DNA of 64,000 nt. It comes from Paenibacillus pinisoli. Its GTDB lineage: Bacteria > Bacillota > Bacilli > Paenibacillales > Paenibacillaceae. The notes under the pieces were generated by a model. The model saw nothing but the letters and a program-made list of their open reading frames with translations, did not search any database and was not told the origin of the DNA. Below, piece by piece: positions 15,317-24,348 of the stretch; within the stretch, counting starts at the first letter, position 1, and each line of letters starts with the position of its first letter. The stretch covers positions 1-64,000 of the forward strand of contig NZ_QXQB01000010.1 in the NCBI RefSeq assembly GCF_003605435.1, given 5' to 3'. The translations under genes were made by a program, and so were the position numbers.

Positions 15317-15685
15317 TTATTTCTTCTTGTTCGCTACAGTACGACGAGGACCTTTGCGCGTGCGAGCGTTAGTTTTCGTACGTTGACCGCGAACAGGAAG
15401 ACCGCGACGGTGACGAAGACCACGGTAGCAGCCGATCTCAGTCAGACGTTTAATGTTAAGCGAAATTTCACGGCGAAGGTCGCCTTCCACTTTTACGTTT
15501 TTGTCGATGGCTTCGCGCAAACGAGCCAGCTCGTCTTCAGTCAGATCGCGAACGCGAGTGTCCGGATTAACTTCAGTCGAAGCTATGATTTTTTGAGACG
15601 TCGTTTTGCCGATACCAAAAATATACGTCAGGGCGATTTCAACGCGCTTGTCGCGCGGAATATCTACACCAGCTATACGTGCCAT
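15317..15685 (-). CDS. rpsM: 30S ribosomal protein S13
   Basis: 122 residues. Head protein contacting L5 and the P-site tRNA. Shows ARIAGVDIPRDKRVEIALTY, the helix-two-turn-helix region, and RHRRGLPVRGQRTKTNART. Directly upstream of rpsK by 19 nt. Confidence 0.98.
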   Translation of the reverse strand: MARIAGVDIPRDKRVEIALTYIFGIGKTTSQKIIASTEVNPDTRVRDLTEDELARLREAIDKNVKVEGDLRREISLNIKRLTEIGCYRGLRHRRGLPVRGQRTKTNARTRKGPRRTVANKKK

Positions 15686-15704
15686 GGGCTATATTTCCCT
15701 CCTT

Positions 15705-15818
15705 TTAACCTTGTTTTTGTTTGTGTTTCGGATTTTCACAAATCACCATAACGTTGCCTTTGCGACGAATGACTTTGCATTTTTCGCAAATCGGCTTAAC
15801 CGAAGGTCTAACCTTCAT
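15705..15818 (-). CDS. rpmJ: 50S ribosomal protein L36
   Basis: 37 residues: begins MKVRPSVKPICEKCKVI and ends CENPKHKQKQG. It is the zinc-type L36, with Cys11, Cys14, Cys27 and His32/33 as ligands. Too short for ordinary gene finders but flanked correctly by infA and rpsM, and preceded by a GGAGGT site. Confidence 0.97.
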   Translation of the reverse strand: MKVRPSVKPICEKCKVIRRKGNVMVICENPKHKQKQG

Positions 15819-15864
15819 TGTGATTACCTCCCGAATCTTTCGTGGGCAAGCCGTAAGTCACGGC

Positions 15865-16080
15865 CTACTTCCGATAGGTGATGCGCCCTCTTGATAAATC
15901 ATAAGGCGATAACTGTATAACCACTTTGTCTCCTGTCAGGATGCGGATAAAGTGCATTCTGAGCTTGCCGGAAACATGGGCGAGAATTTGATGACCGTTC
16001 TCCAGCTCCACCTTGAACATGGCATTTGGCAACGGCTCGATTACCGTGCCTTCGACCTCAATGACGTCTTCTTTAGCCAA
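15865..16080 (-). CDS. infA: Translation initiation factor IF-1
   Basis: 71 residues, an S1-type OB fold: MAKEDVIEVEGTVIE, NAMFKVELENGH, GDKVVIQLSPYDLSRGRITYRK. Binds the 30S A site during initiation. Only three nucleotides separate it from the KOW gene upstream, so translation is probably coupled. Confidence 0.98.
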   Translation of the reverse strand: MAKEDVIEVEGTVIEPLPNAMFKVELENGHQILAHVSGKLRMHFIRILTGDKVVIQLSPYDLSRGRITYRK

Positions 16081-16083
16081 CCG

Positions 16084-16365
16084 TCATTCTCCTTTCGCAT
16101 ACGCATACTTCTGAATCACATAACGTAACTTGGCATTGGTCACCCTGCCGGACTCTTGCAAGCTGGTTGTTACCTCTTGACTGACGGCAGGCTGTAACTG
16201 TAAATGCAGAACGTTCTTTTTCTTCGGCGAATCGAATCTTCGCTTGTCGCCGTCCGCAATCATGACGAATCGCTCGTCGATGATTCCGATGACAACGGCA
16301 TAGCTCTCTTCGTCTTTGCCTCGAAGCACTTTGACGATCTGGCCAATCTGCGGCGATGCTTCCAT
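16084..16365 (-). CDS. KOW-domain RNA-binding protein (L14e/L27e-like)
   Basis: 93 residues with an N-terminal KOW motif (IGQIVKVLRGKDEESYAVVIGI) and a charged, basic C-terminal half. Members of this small family sit between map and infA in Bacillales (B. subtilis ybzG). Presumed RNA binding and possibly ribosome-associated; no defined role. Overlap-free but tight spacing with map (3 nt) and infA (3 nt) puts it firmly in the operon. Confidence 0.88.
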   Translation of the reverse strand: MEASPQIGQIVKVLRGKDEESYAVVIGIIDERFVMIADGDKRRFDSPKKKNVLHLQLQPAVSQEVTTSLQESGRVTNAKLRYVIQKYAYAKGE

Positions 16366-16368
16366 CGG

Positions 16369-17133
16369 TTAACCCTCTGTCTGCTCTGGCAATTTGGTCA
16401 TAATCTCAAAGCCGTCCTCCGTGACGACAACGGTATGCTCGAAGTGAGCGCACCAGGAACCGTCTTGCGTTACCACTGTCCAATTGTCCTCAAGCGTCCG
16501 GACATATCGTTCACCGATATTGACCATCGGCTCGATTGCAAGCGCCATACCCGGCTTCAGCCGCGGCCCTCTGTCCGGTATGCCGTAGTTCGGTATTTGC
16601 GGCTCTTCATGAAGATCCGCGCCGATTCCGTGCCCTACGTATTCCCGAACGACCGAGAAACCAGCCGCTTCGATAACCTTTTGGATGGCGTGCGATATCG
16701 TATAGAGTCTCACATCCGGCTTCACGAGCGCAAGACCCGCGTATAGCGACTCTTCCGTTACGTCTAGCAGCCTTTGAACTTCCGGCGTTACGCTGCCGAC
16801 CGCGTAGGTCCAAGCGGAATCGCCATGATAGCCCTCATACTGCGCGCCGATGTCGATACTAATAATATCGCCCTCGTTCAACTTGCGTGATCCAGGGAAG
16901 CCGTGTACCAGCTCGTCATTGACAGAAGCGCATATGCTGGAAGGAAATCCATTGTAACCTTTAAATGAAGGAGTAGCGCCTTGGCTTCTAATGTACTTCT
17001 CGGCAATCGCGTCAAGCTCACCTGTAGTGATGCCCGGCTTAACTGCCTGAGCCATTAGACGATGCGTCTCCGCAACGATGCGTCCGGCTTCCCTCATTAA
17101 TCGCAGCTCCGATTCGGATTTGCATATAATCAT
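16369..17133 (-). CDS. map: Methionine aminopeptidase, type I
   Basis: 254 residues. Removes the initiator Met from nascent proteins. Metal ligands can be placed in ISIDIGAQYEGYHGDSAW (two Asp), YVGHGIGADLHEEP (His), MALAIEPMV (Glu) and AHFEHTVVV (Glu). No N-terminal zinc-finger extension. The adk stop and map start share a base (TAATG), so the two are translationally coupled. Confidence 0.97.
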   Translation of the reverse strand: MIICKSESELRLMREAGRIVAETHRLMAQAVKPGITTGELDAIAEKYIRSQGATPSFKGYNGFPSSICASVNDELVHGFPGSRKLNEGDIISIDIGAQYEGYHGDSAWTYAVGSVTPEVQRLLDVTEESLYAGLALVKPDVRLYTISHAIQKVIEAAGFSVVREYVGHGIGADLHEEPQIPNYGIPDRGPRLKPGMALAIEPMVNIGERYVRTLEDNWTVVTQDGSWCAHFEHTVVVTEDGFEIMTKLPEQTEG

Positions 17134-17783
17134 TACAACGTACCTTTCAAGCAGGAAACGATATCGGATGTTACGACATCAATATCTTTCTCGCCGTCGA
17201 CTTCGCGTAGGAGACCTTTGCCGCTGTAGTAATCAAGAAGCGGAGCCGTCTTGGACGTATATTCGTCCAGGCGCGTGCCCACTTTCTCCTCTGTATCATC
17301 AGTACGCTGATACAGCTCTTCGCCGTCCTTATCACAGACGCCTTCGACTTTCGGAGGATTGAATAATACATGGTAGGTCGTTCCGCAAGATTTGCAGATG
17401 CGTCTACCCGTCAAGCGAGCAAGCAGCAATCCGCGATCAACTTTCAAGTTTACGACATGGTCAATGCTGCGGCCCAGCTCGCTCAGCATCACATCAAGCG
17501 CTTCGGCTTGCTGGAGCGTACGAGGGAATCCGTCAAGCAAAAACCCTTTTTGGCAGTCATCCAGAGCAAGACGCTCTTTCACGATGCCGTTTGTAATTTC
17601 GTCCGGAACAAGCAGACCTTGATCTACATATTCCTTCGCTTTCAAACCAAGCGACGTCTCTTGCTTCATTGCAAGGCGGAACGCATCGCCGGTCGAAATG
17701 TGCGGAATTCCGAATTCTTCTACGATACGCTCAGCTTGCGTACCTTTTCCGGCTCCTGGAGGGCCCATGAATAAAATGTTCAT
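17133..17783 (-). CDS. adk: Adenylate kinase
   Basis: 216 residues from ATG 17783 (GAGGAA upstream; the frame opens eight codons earlier without a site). Interconverts ATP + AMP and 2 ADP. P-loop GPPGAGKGT (7-15), DGFPRT motif, and a long LID domain with a zinc site CKSCGTTYH...CDKDGEEL (Cys-Cys-Cys-Asp), the Gram-positive type. Located between secY and map as usual. Confidence 0.97.
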   Translation of the reverse strand: MNILFMGPPGAGKGTQAERIVEEFGIPHISTGDAFRLAMKQETSLGLKAKEYVDQGLLVPDEITNGIVKERLALDDCQKGFLLDGFPRTLQQAEALDVMLSELGRSIDHVVNLKVDRGLLLARLTGRRICKSCGTTYHVLFNPPKVEGVCDKDGEELYQRTDDTEEKVGTRLDEYTSKTAPLLDYYSGKGLLREVDGEKDIDVVTSDIVSCLKGTL

Positions 17784-17863
17784 TACCGTGTTCCTCGCTT
17801 TAAACACAATAGGCTCGTTCGGGCTACACGCGAATGCGCTGCAGCCCGCCTTCGAACCTAATG

Positions 17864-19165
17864 TTATTTATTGATAAACCCTTTGTAATGGCGTTTGATC
17901 AACTGGCCCTCGATCTGTTTCATCGTATCAAGCGCAACGCCTACTACGATAAGAAGTGAAGTACCACCAAGCTGCACCGAGCGCGGCAATCCTGCCAATG
18001 CTCCGAAGAACACTGGGAACACAGAGATAAGCGCCAGGAAGATCGCACCCGTCAACGTGATCCGCGACAATACGCGAGTCAGATAAGAGGAAGTCGGTTT
18101 GCCCGGACGGATGCCCGGAATATAACCGCCGTTCTTTTTCATCTGATCAGCCATTTGCACCGGATTAATTTGCACGAATGTGTAGAAGAAAGTGAAACCG
18201 ATAATCAGCAATACGTACAGAACCATACCAAGCGGCTGGTCATAGCTCATATTGTTGATGACCCAGGTTGCCCAAGCTTTTCCGTTAAAGAAGTTCGCAA
18301 TTGTAGTCGGGAACATCAGCAACGAAACCGCGAAGATGACCGGGATAACCCCTGCGCCATTGACCTTCATCGGAATGTGAGTCGATTGTCCGCCGTACAT
18401 TTTGCGTCCAACAACACGCTTAGCGTATTGAACTGGAATCTTACGGATACCTTGCTGGATGAAGATTACACCAACGATAATCGCAATAACAACGATTAAG
18501 ATCAGCACCATCTTCGCAATGTTCAAGAATAACTGATCTTGCGCACCAACGAACTGGTCTTGGTACAGAGTACGAATGTGGCCAGGAATACCGGCTACAA
18601 TCGCCGAGAAGATCAGAATCGAGATACCGTTGCCGATACCTCTCTCCGTAATTTGCTCGCCAAGCCACATCAGGAAGGCAACGCCTGCCGTAAGGATGAT
18701 AGCAATGACCAGATAATCAACGAAGGTTGCGCCTGGAATCATATCATAAGCGAACTGACGGTTAAAGCCGATCGCCGTAGCGAAGCCTTGCACCAAACCG
18801 AGAATGATTGTTCCGTAACGCGTAATTTGTGCAAGCTTACGCTTACCGTTTTCGCCTTCTTTTGCCCACTCTGCAAACTTCGGAATTACGTCCATCGACA
18901 ACAGCTGCACAATGATGGAAGCTGTGATATATGGCGTAATGGAAAGCGCGAAGATCGAGAACTGGAAGAGCGCTCCTCCAGAGAAGGTGTTCAGCAAGCC
19001 GAACAAGTCAGCGCCCTGTGAATCAATGCTCTTGAAGACATCTTTGTTAACACCCGGTACCGGAATAAACGATCCGATCCGATAAATGAATAGGATGAAA
19101 AGCGTGAATAGGATCCGTGTACGCAGATCCGCCACTTTCCATATGTTGGACACGGTTGTGAACAA
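17864..19165 (-). CDS. secY: Protein translocase subunit SecY
   Basis: 433 residues with ten membrane helices. Central pore of the SecYEG channel; the plug-helix zone (FSGGALFQFSIFALSITPYI) and the cytoplasmic loop QGIRKIPVQYAKRVVGRKMYG are visible. It begins at a TTG (19163-19165), right after the rplO stop, with its ribosome site GAGGTGATC inside the last rplO codons. This arrangement ties SecY translation to L15. Confidence 0.98.
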   Translation of the reverse strand: MFTTVSNIWKVADLRTRILFTLFILFIYRIGSFIPVPGVNKDVFKSIDSQGADLFGLLNTFSGGALFQFSIFALSITPYITASIIVQLLSMDVIPKFAEWAKEGENGKRKLAQITRYGTIILGLVQGFATAIGFNRQFAYDMIPGATFVDYLVIAIILTAGVAFLMWLGEQITERGIGNGISILIFSAIVAGIPGHIRTLYQDQFVGAQDQLFLNIAKMVLILIVVIAIIVGVIFIQQGIRKIPVQYAKRVVGRKMYGGQSTHIPMKVNGAGVIPVIFAVSLLMFPTTIANFFNGKAWATWVINNMSYDQPLGMVLYVLLIIGFTFFYTFVQINPVQMADQMKKNGGYIPGIRPGKPTSSYLTRVLSRITLTGAIFLALISVFPVFFGALAGLPRSVQLGGTSLLIVVGVALDTMKQIEGQLIKRHYKGFINK

Positions 19166-19606
19166 TTAGATCACCTCGGTTTTACCGCCGGCAGCCTGGA
19201 TTTTCTCTACCGCAGATTGAGAGAACTTTTTCGCCTTAACAGTAAGAGCTACTTTCAATTCACCATTACTCAAGATCTTGATTCCTGCCAAAGGATTTTT
19301 CACAATTCCTTGTTCAAGAAGAACTTCTGGTGTAACTTCAGTACCTGCTGCAAAGCTGTTCAGTTCTTCAATGTTGACAATCGCATATTCGGTACGGAAA
19401 GGATTGTTAAAGCCACGTTTCGGAACGCGGCGGTACAATGGGTTTTGTCCGCCCTCAAAGCCTGGGCGAACGCCGCCGCCGGAGCGAGCGTTTTGACCTT
19501 TGTGACCTCTGCCGGCCGTCTTGCCGTTACCGGTACCGATACCGCGACCTTTACGCTTTGGCGCTTGAGTCGAGCCCGGTGCTGGTGCTAAGTCGTGCAA
19601 TTTCAT
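19166..19606 (-). CDS. rplO: 50S ribosomal protein L15
   Basis: 146 residues. Glycine/arginine-rich N-terminal extension (KRKGRGIGTGNGKTAGRGHKG) that threads into 23S rRNA, then a globular domain. Abuts secY with no intergenic base. Confidence 0.98.
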   Translation of the reverse strand: MKLHDLAPAPGSTQAPKRKGRGIGTGNGKTAGRGHKGQNARSGGGVRPGFEGGQNPLYRRVPKRGFNNPFRTEYAIVNIEELNSFAAGTEVTPEVLLEQGIVKNPLAGIKILSNGELKVALTVKAKKFSQSAVEKIQAAGGKTEVI

Positions 19607-19652
19607 CGTTCGTGCACCTCCTTGTAGATTTCGTAAATGTCCGATCTATTCT

Positions 19653-19832
19653 TTAAACCTCTTCAACTTTGACCAAGTGGCTGACATGGTTAACCATGCC
19701 GCGAATAGCCGGGCTGTCGTTAAGAACGACCGATTGACGAATTTTGCGAAGGCCGAGCGATTCAACCGTTGCACGTTGTTTCTCGTTGCGGCCAATCAAA
19801 CTGCGAACGAGGGTGATTTGCAATTTTGCCAT
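19653..19832 (-). CDS. rpmD: 50S ribosomal protein L30
   Basis: 59 residues: MAKLQITLVRSLIGRNEKQ to VNHVSHLVKVEEV. It lies between rpsE and rplO, its standard place. Start and stop were read directly: ATG at 19832 and TAA at 19653-19655. Confidence 0.97.
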   Translation of the reverse strand: MAKLQITLVRSLIGRNEKQRATVESLGLRKIRQSVVLNDSPAIRGMVNHVSHLVKVEEV

Positions 19833-19845
19833 CGTATGTCCCTCC

Positions 19846-20343
19846 TTAACCTAACAGCTCTTCGACTGTTTTTCCACGCAGCTTGGCAACGTCTTCCGCA
19901 CGTTTCAGACGGGACAGACCTTCAAGCGTCGCGTTAACCATGTTCAGGGAGTTCGAAGAACCAAGGGATTTCGTTAAAATGTCGCCTACGCCTGCCAGTT
20001 CAAGAACTGCACGAACAGGGCCGCCTGCGATAACACCTGTACCTTCGGAAGCCGGCTTCAGAAGAACTTCTCCTGCGCCGAAATGTCCGATTACAAGGTG
20101 AGGAATTGTTGTATTTACGAGTGGTACATGGATCAGGTTTTTCTTAGCGTCTTCAATACCTTTGCGAATCGCATCAGGTACTTCGCCCGCTTTACCGATC
20201 CCTGCGCCAACGTAGCCTTTGCCGTCGCCAACTACTACAAGCGCGCTGAAGCTGAAGCGGCGTCCGCCTTTAACAACTTTTGCTACGCGGTTGATGTGAA
20301 CGACTTTTTCAGTCAGTTCTAACGTATTAGGATCTACACGCAA
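19846..20343 (-). CDS. rpsE: 30S ribosomal protein S5
   Basis: 165 residues. The N-terminal double-stranded RNA binding fold contains VVKGGRRFSFSALVVVGDG, the region where spectinomycin-resistance and ram changes occur; sequence there is wild-type-like. C-terminal domain KPASEGTGVIAGGPVRAVLE. Confidence 0.98.
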   Translation of the reverse strand: MRVDPNTLELTEKVVHINRVAKVVKGGRRFSFSALVVVGDGKGYVGAGIGKAGEVPDAIRKGIEDAKKNLIHVPLVNTTIPHLVIGHFGAGEVLLKPASEGTGVIAGGPVRAVLELAGVGDILTKSLGSSNSLNMVNATLEGLSRLKRAEDVAKLRGKTVEELLG

Positions 20344-20367
20344 GTCATTTTACCTCCTTATTTGATA

Positions 20368-20736
20368 TTAGAAACTCAGGCCTGCTTCGCGAGCCGCTGT
20401 AGCCAGCGCCTGAATTCTGCCATGATACAGATAACCGCCACGGTCGAATACGACCTCAGTTACGCCTTTTGCTTGAGCGCGTTGTGCGATCAATTCGCCA
20501 ACTTTAGCTGCGGATTCAACGTTGCCGCCGTTTCCGATTGCGCTAACCAGTTCTTTATCCTTAGTGGATGCGGAAGCCAATGTTACGCCTGCTACGTCGT
20601 CGATCAATTGTGCGTAAATGTGCTTGGAGGAACGGAATACAGACAGACGCGGACGTGCTGCTGTGCCGTTGATTTTCTTACGAACACGAAGGTGTCTTTT
20701 CAGACGAGCCTTGTTTTTGTCGCCTTTCGTAATCAT
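20368..20736 (-). CDS. rplR: 50S ribosomal protein L18
   Basis: 122 residues. 5S rRNA-binding protein; basic N-terminus then RPRLSVFRSSKHIYAQLIDD and FDRGGYLYHGRIQALA. Follows rplF by 60 nt. Confidence 0.98.
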   Translation of the reverse strand: MITKGDKNKARLKRHLRVRKKINGTAARPRLSVFRSSKHIYAQLIDDVAGVTLASASTKDKELVSAIGNGGNVESAAKVGELIAQRAQAKGVTEVVFDRGGYLYHGRIQALATAAREAGLSF

Positions 20737-20796
20737 GCTTGGTTCACTCCTTTCCTTTTGCCTTAGGAAGCTATCGCAAGGAACGTCTCACGTTCC

Positions 20797-21339
20797 TTAT
20801 TTCTTCTTACCAGCTTTACCTTCTTTGCGGATGATGCGCTCGCCTTCGTATTTGATACCTTTGCCTTTATACGGCTCAGGCTCGCGTACGGAACGGATTT
20901 GAGCGGCAACAGCGCCTACGCGCTCTTTGTCGATACCGCGAACAGTAATTTTCGTGTTAGCTGGAACTTCAAACTCGATGTTGCTCTCGGGAGCAATCTC
21001 AACCGGGTGAGAGTAACCAACGTTCAACACGATTTTGTCGCCGGATTTGCTTGCACGGTAACCTACACCAACGAGCTCCAAGTTTCTCGAGAAGCCGTCA
21101 GTAACACCTGTCACCATGTTTGCAATGATGCTGCGAGTCGTTCCGTGAAGGGAACGATGCAATTTATTGTCGGAAGGACGTTCTACTACGATTTCAGTTT
21201 CCGCTACGTTCACTTTCATGTCCTTGTGAATTTCACGGGAAAGCGTACCTTTCGGTCCTTTTACAGTAATAACTGTGTTGTCCAAGTTGATGCTTACACC
21301 AGCAGGGACTGCAATTGGTTTACGACCAATACGGGACAT
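20797..21339 (-). CDS. rplF: 50S ribosomal protein L6
   Basis: 180 residues, two repeated alpha/beta domains. MSRIGRKPIAVPAG at the N-terminus and PEPYKGKGIKYEGERI near the C-terminus are diagnostic. Sits at the factor-binding site of the 50S. Confidence 0.98.
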   Translation of the reverse strand: MSRIGRKPIAVPAGVSINLDNTVITVKGPKGTLSREIHKDMKVNVAETEIVVERPSDNKLHRSLHGTTRSIIANMVTGVTDGFSRNLELVGVGYRASKSGDKIVLNVGYSHPVEIAPESNIEFEVPANTKITVRGIDKERVGAVAAQIRSVREPEPYKGKGIKYEGERIIRKEGKAGKKK

Positions 21340-21370
21340 TGTTACACCTCCTGTCTTTCTGACTTATTTC

Positions 21371-21769
21371 TTACCAAACGTAGCAGACAACTTCGCCGCC
21401 GGATTTAACCTGACGAGCTTCTTTGTCTGTCATTACGCCTTTGGACGTGGAAATGATCGCAATTCCAAGTCCGCCAAGTACGCGAGGAATCTCAGTTGCT
21501 TGCGTGTAAACACGCAGGCCTGGTTTCGAGATACGCTTCAAACCAGTGATAACGCGCTCTTGGTTAGGGCCGTATTTCAAGAAAATACGGATAATCCCTT
21601 GTTTGTTGTCCTCGATATATTCTGCATCGCGGATAAAGCCCTCGCGCTTCAAGATTTCAGCGATTTGCTTCTTCACTTTCGAAGCAGGCATTTCCACAGT
21701 TTCGTGACGAACGACATTCGCGTTGCGAATACGTGTCAGCATATCTGCAATCGGATCAGACATAACCAT
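21371..21769 (-). CDS. rpsH: 30S ribosomal protein S8
   Basis: 132 residues. ATG 21769 is nine nucleotides after GGAGG and so is favoured over the Met two codons on. MSDPIADMLTRIRNA and ISTSKGVMTDKEARQ are family signatures. Binds 16S helix 21 and, in enterics, the spc mRNA. Confidence 0.98.
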   Translation of the reverse strand: MVMSDPIADMLTRIRNANVVRHETVEMPASKVKKQIAEILKREGFIRDAEYIEDNKQGIIRIFLKYGPNQERVITGLKRISKPGLRVYTQATEIPRVLGGLGIAIISTSKGVMTDKEARQVKSGGEVVCYVW

Positions 21770-21801
21770 TTATGTGAACCTCCTTCCCGAACTAGGCTTG
21801 A

Positions 21802-21987
21802 TTACCAGCTTGCTTTTTTAACGCCAGGAATCTGGCCCTTGTATGCTAATTCGCGGAAACAAATCCGGCAAATTTTAAACTTTTGCAAAACAGAGTGCGG
21901 ACGGCCGCAACGCTCACAGCGCGTATAAGCGCGCACTTTGAATTTCGGTGTGCGTTGTTGCTTCACTTTCATCGAAGTTTTTGCCAC
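21802..21987 (-). CDS. rpsZ: 30S ribosomal protein S14, zinc type
   Basis: 61 residues with CERCGRPHS and CRICFREL: four cysteines in two CxxC pairs, the zinc-binding C+ paralog. The zinc-free S14 used in zinc starvation must, if present, lie elsewhere. Placed between rplE and rpsH. Confidence 0.97.
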   Translation of the reverse strand: MAKTSMKVKQQRTPKFKVRAYTRCERCGRPHSVLQKFKICRICFRELAYKGQIPGVKKASW

Positions 21988-22013
21988 TGGGTATTACACC
22001 TCCTAAAAGTGGA

Positions 22014-22556
22014 TTACTTCGCGAACGGCATGCCCATTTGGGTCAGCAGCTCACGAGATTCTTCGTCCGATTTCGCCGTCGTTACGATGACGATATCCAT
22101 ACCACGTACTTTGTCAACTTTATCGTACTCGATCTCCGGGAAGATCAGCTGTTCTTTCAGGCCCAGCGTGTAGTTGCCGCGACCGTCGAATGCTTTAGTC
22201 GATACACCACGGAAGTCACGTACGCGTGGAAGCGAGATATTGAACAGTTTGTCAAGGAAATGATACATGCGCTCGCCGCGCAGCGTAACCTTAACCCCGA
22301 TTGGCATGTCCTCACGAAGCTTGAAGCCTGCGATAGACTTCTTCGCACGAGTGACAACCGGCTTTTGACCGGAGATGATGCGCAATTCTTCAACTGCTAC
22401 ATCAAGAATTTTGGAGTTGGAAACCGCTTCGCCAACACCCATGTTGATTACGACTTTCTCAATTTTCGGCACTTGCATAACCGAAGTATAGTTGAACTTC
22501 TGCATCAAAGCAGGAGTGATTTCATTAAGAAAGCGACCTTTCAATCTTGCTGTCAT
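22014..22556 (-). CDS. rplE: 50S ribosomal protein L5
   Basis: 180 residues. Binds 5S rRNA and contacts S13 across the subunit bridge. VVINMGVGEAVSNSK and GQKPVVTRAKKSIAGFKLRE are visible. Spacing to rplX is 31 nt. Confidence 0.98.
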   Translation of the reverse strand: MTARLKGRFLNEITPALMQKFNYTSVMQVPKIEKVVINMGVGEAVSNSKILDVAVEELRIISGQKPVVTRAKKSIAGFKLREDMPIGVKVTLRGERMYHFLDKLFNISLPRVRDFRGVSTKAFDGRGNYTLGLKEQLIFPEIEYDKVDKVRGMDIVIVTTAKSDEESRELLTQMGMPFAK

Positions 22557-22587
22557 TGATCATGGACCTCCTTTCCTACATTAACGA

Positions 22588-22941
22588 TTAGTCGATCACT
22601 GCTCCGGATTTCTTAGCAATCCGTACTTTTTTACCGTTATCTTGAACTTTGTATCCGATGCGAGTTACTCCGCCGCTCTTCGGATCAACGTGCATGACGT
22701 TCGATACGTGAATCGGAGCTTCTTGCTCGATGATTCCGCCTTGCGGGTTCGCCTGGGAAGGACGCGAATGCTTCTTCACCATGTTCACACCTTCAACAAG
22801 TACGCGGTTCTCACGCGGATAAGCTGCGATGACGCGGCCCTTCTTACCTTTGTCCTTGCCGGTAATGACGATAACCGTATCATCTTTCTTCACGTGCAGC
22901 TTGTTGTTGTGGGATTCCAATACTTTTTTCAGCCTTGGCAT
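22588..22941 (-). CDS. rplX: 50S ribosomal protein L24
   Basis: 117 residues, slightly longer than the 103 of B. subtilis because of an N-terminal extension (PRLKKVLESHNNKL), as in other Paenibacillus-type proteins. KOW motif KKDDTVIVITGKDKGKKG. Assembly initiator of the 50S. Confidence 0.97.
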   Translation of the reverse strand: MPRLKKVLESHNNKLHVKKDDTVIVITGKDKGKKGRVIAAYPRENRVLVEGVNMVKKHSRPSQANPQGGIIEQEAPIHVSNVMHVDPKSGGVTRIGYKVQDNGKKVRIAKKSGAVID

Positions 22942-22990
22942 TTGTTACACCTCCTGCTCGCTTAAGCTTTCAGGTTTATCTGGTCTTTCA

Positions 22991-23359
22991 TTAAATTACT
23001 TCTGGTGCAAGCGATACGATTTTCATGAAATCTTTATCGCGAAGCTCACGAGCAACTGGTCCGAAGATACGTGTGCCGCGCGGGCTCTTATCTTCTTTCA
23101 CGATTACTGCTGCGTTCTCATCAAATGCGATGTAGGAACCGTCTTTACGACGAACGGAACGCTTAGTACGAACGATAACCGCCTTCACTACGTCACCCTT
23201 TTTGACAACGCCGCCTGGCGTTGCTTGTTTGACGGAGCAAACGATCAGGTCACCGATGTGTCCTACGCGACGGCCAGTACCGCCCAGTACGCGGATACAC
23301 ATCAATTCTTTAGCGCCAGAGTTGTCGGCAACTCTCAAACGTGTAAATGGTTGAATCAT
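22991..23359 (-). CDS. rplN: 50S ribosomal protein L14
   Basis: 122 residues. MIQPFTRLRVADNSGAKELMCIRVLGG and the conserved RGTRIFGPVARELRDKDF. Near the L3/L19 cluster and the binding site of the silencing factor RsfS. Confidence 0.98.
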   Translation of the reverse strand: MIQPFTRLRVADNSGAKELMCIRVLGGTGRRVGHIGDLIVCSVKQATPGGVVKKGDVVKAVIVRTKRSVRRKDGSYIAFDENAAVIVKEDKSPRGTRIFGPVARELRDKDFMKIVSLAPEVI

Positions 23360-23406
23360 TTTGACGTCCTCCTTCCGGAAAAAATGCTAGGCTACTGCTT
23401 GAGCGC

Positions 23407-23670
23407 TTAGAGAACGATAGCTACTTCTACGACTTCTACCAGTCTGAAGCGCTTGTCTTTCGATAGTGGACGAGTCTCCATGATTTTCACGGTATCGCCA
23501 ATTTTCGCTTGGTTGTTTTCGTCATGCGCTTTGTACTTTTTAGTGTACTTGATGCGTTTATGGTACAAATCATGTTTTTTGTAGGTTTCTACAGCCACCA
23601 CGATTGTTTTATCCATTTTGTCGCTTACGACTTTGCCGATCTGAACTTTGCGGGCATTGCGTTCGCTCAT
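23407..23670 (-). CDS. rpsQ: 30S ribosomal protein S17
   Basis: 87 residues, OB-fold primary binder. GKVVSDKMDKTIVVAVE and KIMETRPLSKDKRFRLVEVVE are typical. Confidence 0.98.
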   Translation of the reverse strand: MSERNARKVQIGKVVSDKMDKTIVVAVETYKKHDLYHKRIKYTKKYKAHDENNQAKIGDTVKIMETRPLSKDKRFRLVEVVEVAIVL

Positions 23671-23721
23671 GTTCTTCCTCCTTCCTTCATCCGTGATCGT
23701 ACTTGTCTTGGTAAGGATCTA

Positions 23722-23922
23722 TTAGCTGCTGATTCCGAGTTCTCTTTCACGCAAAACGGTTTTAGCACGAGCTATTTCCTTACGCACGTCACGAATCCGA
23801 GTCGGGTTGTCCAGCTGGCCAGTAGCCAATTGGAAACGAAGGTTGAACAGCTCTTCTTTGAAACCAGCGATCTGTTGTTCAATCTCAACAGAGGTTAGGT
23901 TGCGAAATTCACTAGCCTTCAT
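23722..23922 (-). CDS. rpmC: 50S ribosomal protein L29
   Basis: 66 residues from ATG 23922 (MKASEFRNLTSVEIE), which matches family starts; a Met four codons earlier is less likely. The gene starts 11 nt before the rplP stop ends, so the two overlap and are probably translationally coupled. Two-helix protein at the exit tunnel. Confidence 0.96.
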   Translation of the reverse strand: MKASEFRNLTSVEIEQQIAGFKEELFNLRFQLATGQLDNPTRIRDVRKEIARAKTVLRERELGISS

Positions 23923-24346
23923 TTGCTTCACCACCCACTTCTTCGCGTTTCACGAACTTCGTTTTTACAGGCAGTTTGTGAGCCGCAAGGCGCATTGCTT
24001 CACGAGCTACTTCTTCAGGTACGCCAGCAAGCTCGAACATGATTTTGCCCGGTTTAACAACGGCTACCCATTTCTCAACATTACCTTTACCGCTACCCAT
24101 ACGAACCTCGAGAGGCTTTTGAGTGATCGGCTTGTCAGGGAAGATCTTAATCCATACTTTACCGCCACGCTTGATGTAACGTGTCATCGCGATACGAGCC
24201 GCTTCGATCTGACGGTTCGTAATCCAAGATGGCTCAAGCGCTTGAAGGCCGTATTCACCGAATACTACTGTAGTGCCGCCTTTAGCGCGGCCTTTCATGT
24301 TACCGCGTTGTTGCTTACGGTGTTTTACGCGTTTAGGTACCAACAT
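23912..24346 (-). CDS. rplP: 50S ribosomal protein L16
   Basis: 144 residues. MLVPKRVKHRKQQRGNMKG and the MGSGKGNVEKWVAVVKPGK loop that reaches the A-site tRNA. The C-terminus EEVGGEANEG overlaps the rpmC start region. Confidence 0.98.
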   Translation of the reverse strand: MLVPKRVKHRKQQRGNMKGRAKGGTTVVFGEYGLQALEPSWITNRQIEAARIAMTRYIKRGGKVWIKIFPDKPITQKPLEVRMGSGKGNVEKWVAVVKPGKIMFELAGVPEEVAREAMRLAAHKLPVKTKFVKREEVGGEANEG

Positions 24347-24348
24347 GA